DNA from: Branchiostoma floridae | Taxonomy: Eukaryota; Chordata; Leptocardii; Amphioxiformes; Branchiostomatidae | Direction: 5' to 3' | DNA length: 33,029 nucleotides | NCBI RefSeq assembly: GCF_000003815.2 | Contig: NC_049981.1 | Location: 26,897,300-26,930,328 of the forward strand | Shown here: positions 31,936-33,029 of the stretch, one piece after another | Layout of the letters: each line of letters begins with the position of its first letter | Numbering within the stretch: position 1 is the stretch's first letter | Position numbers and translations under genes: made by a program | The notes under the pieces: model-generated | Seen by the model: the letters and a program-made list of their open reading frames with translations, nothing else | Databases searched by the model: none | Told to the model about the DNA's origin: nothing

Positions 31936-32830
31936 CACTCAATAAGAACAGACAACGCCGGTTATGCGGGCGTGCCGCTACAATGATTATGACCCAATAC
32001 GCATAGCAGAAAATCTTAATGCATTTCTTAAACGTCGTTAGACAACTTATTTAATTACGGGCACTGAGGCACACTTGTCATGACACTTCCGGGTATTGCA
32101 TTCCCGGCATCCTCTATTGTCATTGCTGTGCTTCTAATAAAATCCGCTAGATGGCAATAATGCACTGCTCGGATCAACGAGGGACCAACATGTAAGAGAC
32201 ATGTAACGTTATGTTCAGCCAAGAAAGGCAAGGTAGGTAGTAAGTCAGCACTTAAAGATGTCATGGTTATATCTGTAGCTATGTGTTATGTAGTATAAAC
32301 GTTAAGATATTCAGACCATATGCCCTAGTTGTCGTCACAGGCGATACGCCCCCCCCCCCGGCCCTTCATCATATGTGAACTAAGAACTAACTACTAGTAA
32401 TATAACAATAAGATAATGTCGTTCGGGAAAACAATGCTGAAATTCGTTTCAGTATTGGTCTGTCGGTACTCGGTAGCTTAGTTTTTGTTGTCATGTTGGT
32501 CGCTTACTAGTTTTTCAATGACATATTAAGACAGGTTGCCATCTAGTATCTGAATAACGTTCAACCTAAAGTATTTCTGCGTCTCTGTCCTGTGACGTTT
32601 CAGTTGAGTTCAAGTCAATGACTCTGAATAGTTTTGTGACGGAACTTGACACACCGACAGAAGAGACATCTGGCATCTTTTAATGGAACCACACGACAGC
32701 ACAAACTATGTGCAGCATTCTCGCTGTGCAGCTGTGGTAAGTAACATCTTATAGATCCTTATAGGATCCGATCATTAGAAAGAAATTTTGCAAAAAAATT
32801 TTCCCATTCGTAACGTGATCGCTACTTTTA
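31936..32830. other. Upstream flank of the dioxygenase gene, no gene recognised
   Basis: Apart from a short C-run near 32348 and ordinary AT-rich DNA, nothing could be supported. It presumably includes the promoter. Confidence 0.4.
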
Positions 32831-32831
32831 A

Positions 32832-32871
32832 CAGAGAGAGAGAGAGAGAGAGATAGATAGGAATAGAGAAA

Positions 32872-32922
<51 letters not shown>
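32832..32922. repeat. (GA)n microsatellite
   Basis: A long GA repeat with a short interruption (ATAGATAGGAATAG). Minus-strand frames across it give runs of Ser and Leu and are not genes. Confidence 0.95.
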
Positions 32923-32925
<3 letters not shown>

Positions 32926-33029
32926 CACATGAACATGCACACGCACAAACACGGTGTGTTGTCTAGAATGTACATGCGCGTTCAATCATGTTTGATCAGA
33001 CCCGGGGGAAGTCATCAACGTGTACGTGT

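Noticed and set aside
32749-32985. Minus-strand frames with long Ser-Leu runs
   Set aside because: Translation of the (GA)n microsatellite.
1-33029. CRISPR arrays, bacterial operons, ribosome-binding sites, tRNA or rRNA genes
   Set aside because: None seen. The window is intron-rich animal DNA; no cloverleaf, A/B box pair or regularly spaced direct-repeat array was noticed by eye, although a tRNAscan or Infernal run could not be made.

Overview
The window is animal genomic DNA with introns (GT-AG exons on both strands, AATAAA signals, DNA transposons, a LINE tail and a 594-base assembly gap). The mix of genes points to a marine invertebrate deuterostome. Amphioxus (Branchiostoma) is the best guess, because tandem CARD and B-box genes and stand-alone alpha-kinases fit that lineage, but this is inference: no species marker was found.

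Layout. (1) 86-391, minus: first coding exon of a BK/Slo1 calcium-activated potassium channel (KCNMA1 type); the rest of the gene lies off the left edge. (2) 2745-5254, minus: gene A1, eight exons, 354 aa, family not recognised. (3) 5783-7121, plus: gene B1, four exons, 117 aa, a small Cys-containing protein. A1 and B1 are head to head, 528 bases apart. (4) 9882-12441, plus: a compact alpha-kinase, three exons, 243 aa. (5) 16065-19528, minus: gene A2, 411 aa, paralogue of A1 with the same intron phases. (6) 21149-22702, plus: a CARD/B-box/CARD/B-box protein, 463 aa. (7) 23923-25776, plus: gene B2, 116 aa, paralogue of B1 with the same intron positions. (8) 27089-31703, minus: a secreted tandem 2-oxoglutarate/Fe(II) dioxygenase-like protein, 526 aa.

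The most interesting part is the block from about 2.7 to 25.8 kb. A divergent gene pair (A with B) is present twice, and an alpha-kinase and a tandem CARD/B-box gene sit between and within the copies. Candidate IRF (GAAANNGAAA, GGAANNGAAA) and NF-kB (GGGRNWYYCC) sites lie in the 5' flanks of A1/B1, the kinase, A2/CARD and B2. My working hypothesis is an innate-immune, stress-inducible cluster in which A and B act together. Neither A nor B belongs to a family I can name.

Mobile DNA: a 522-bp MITE flanked by TTAA in intron 7 of A2, a 1.06-kb foldback-like element rich in GGCGCTCTC (12810-13873), a 5'-truncated LINE tail in an intron of the dioxygenase gene, and simple repeats. Exon borders were called by hand from splice consensus, reading phase and comparison of paralogues; no transcript data were available.
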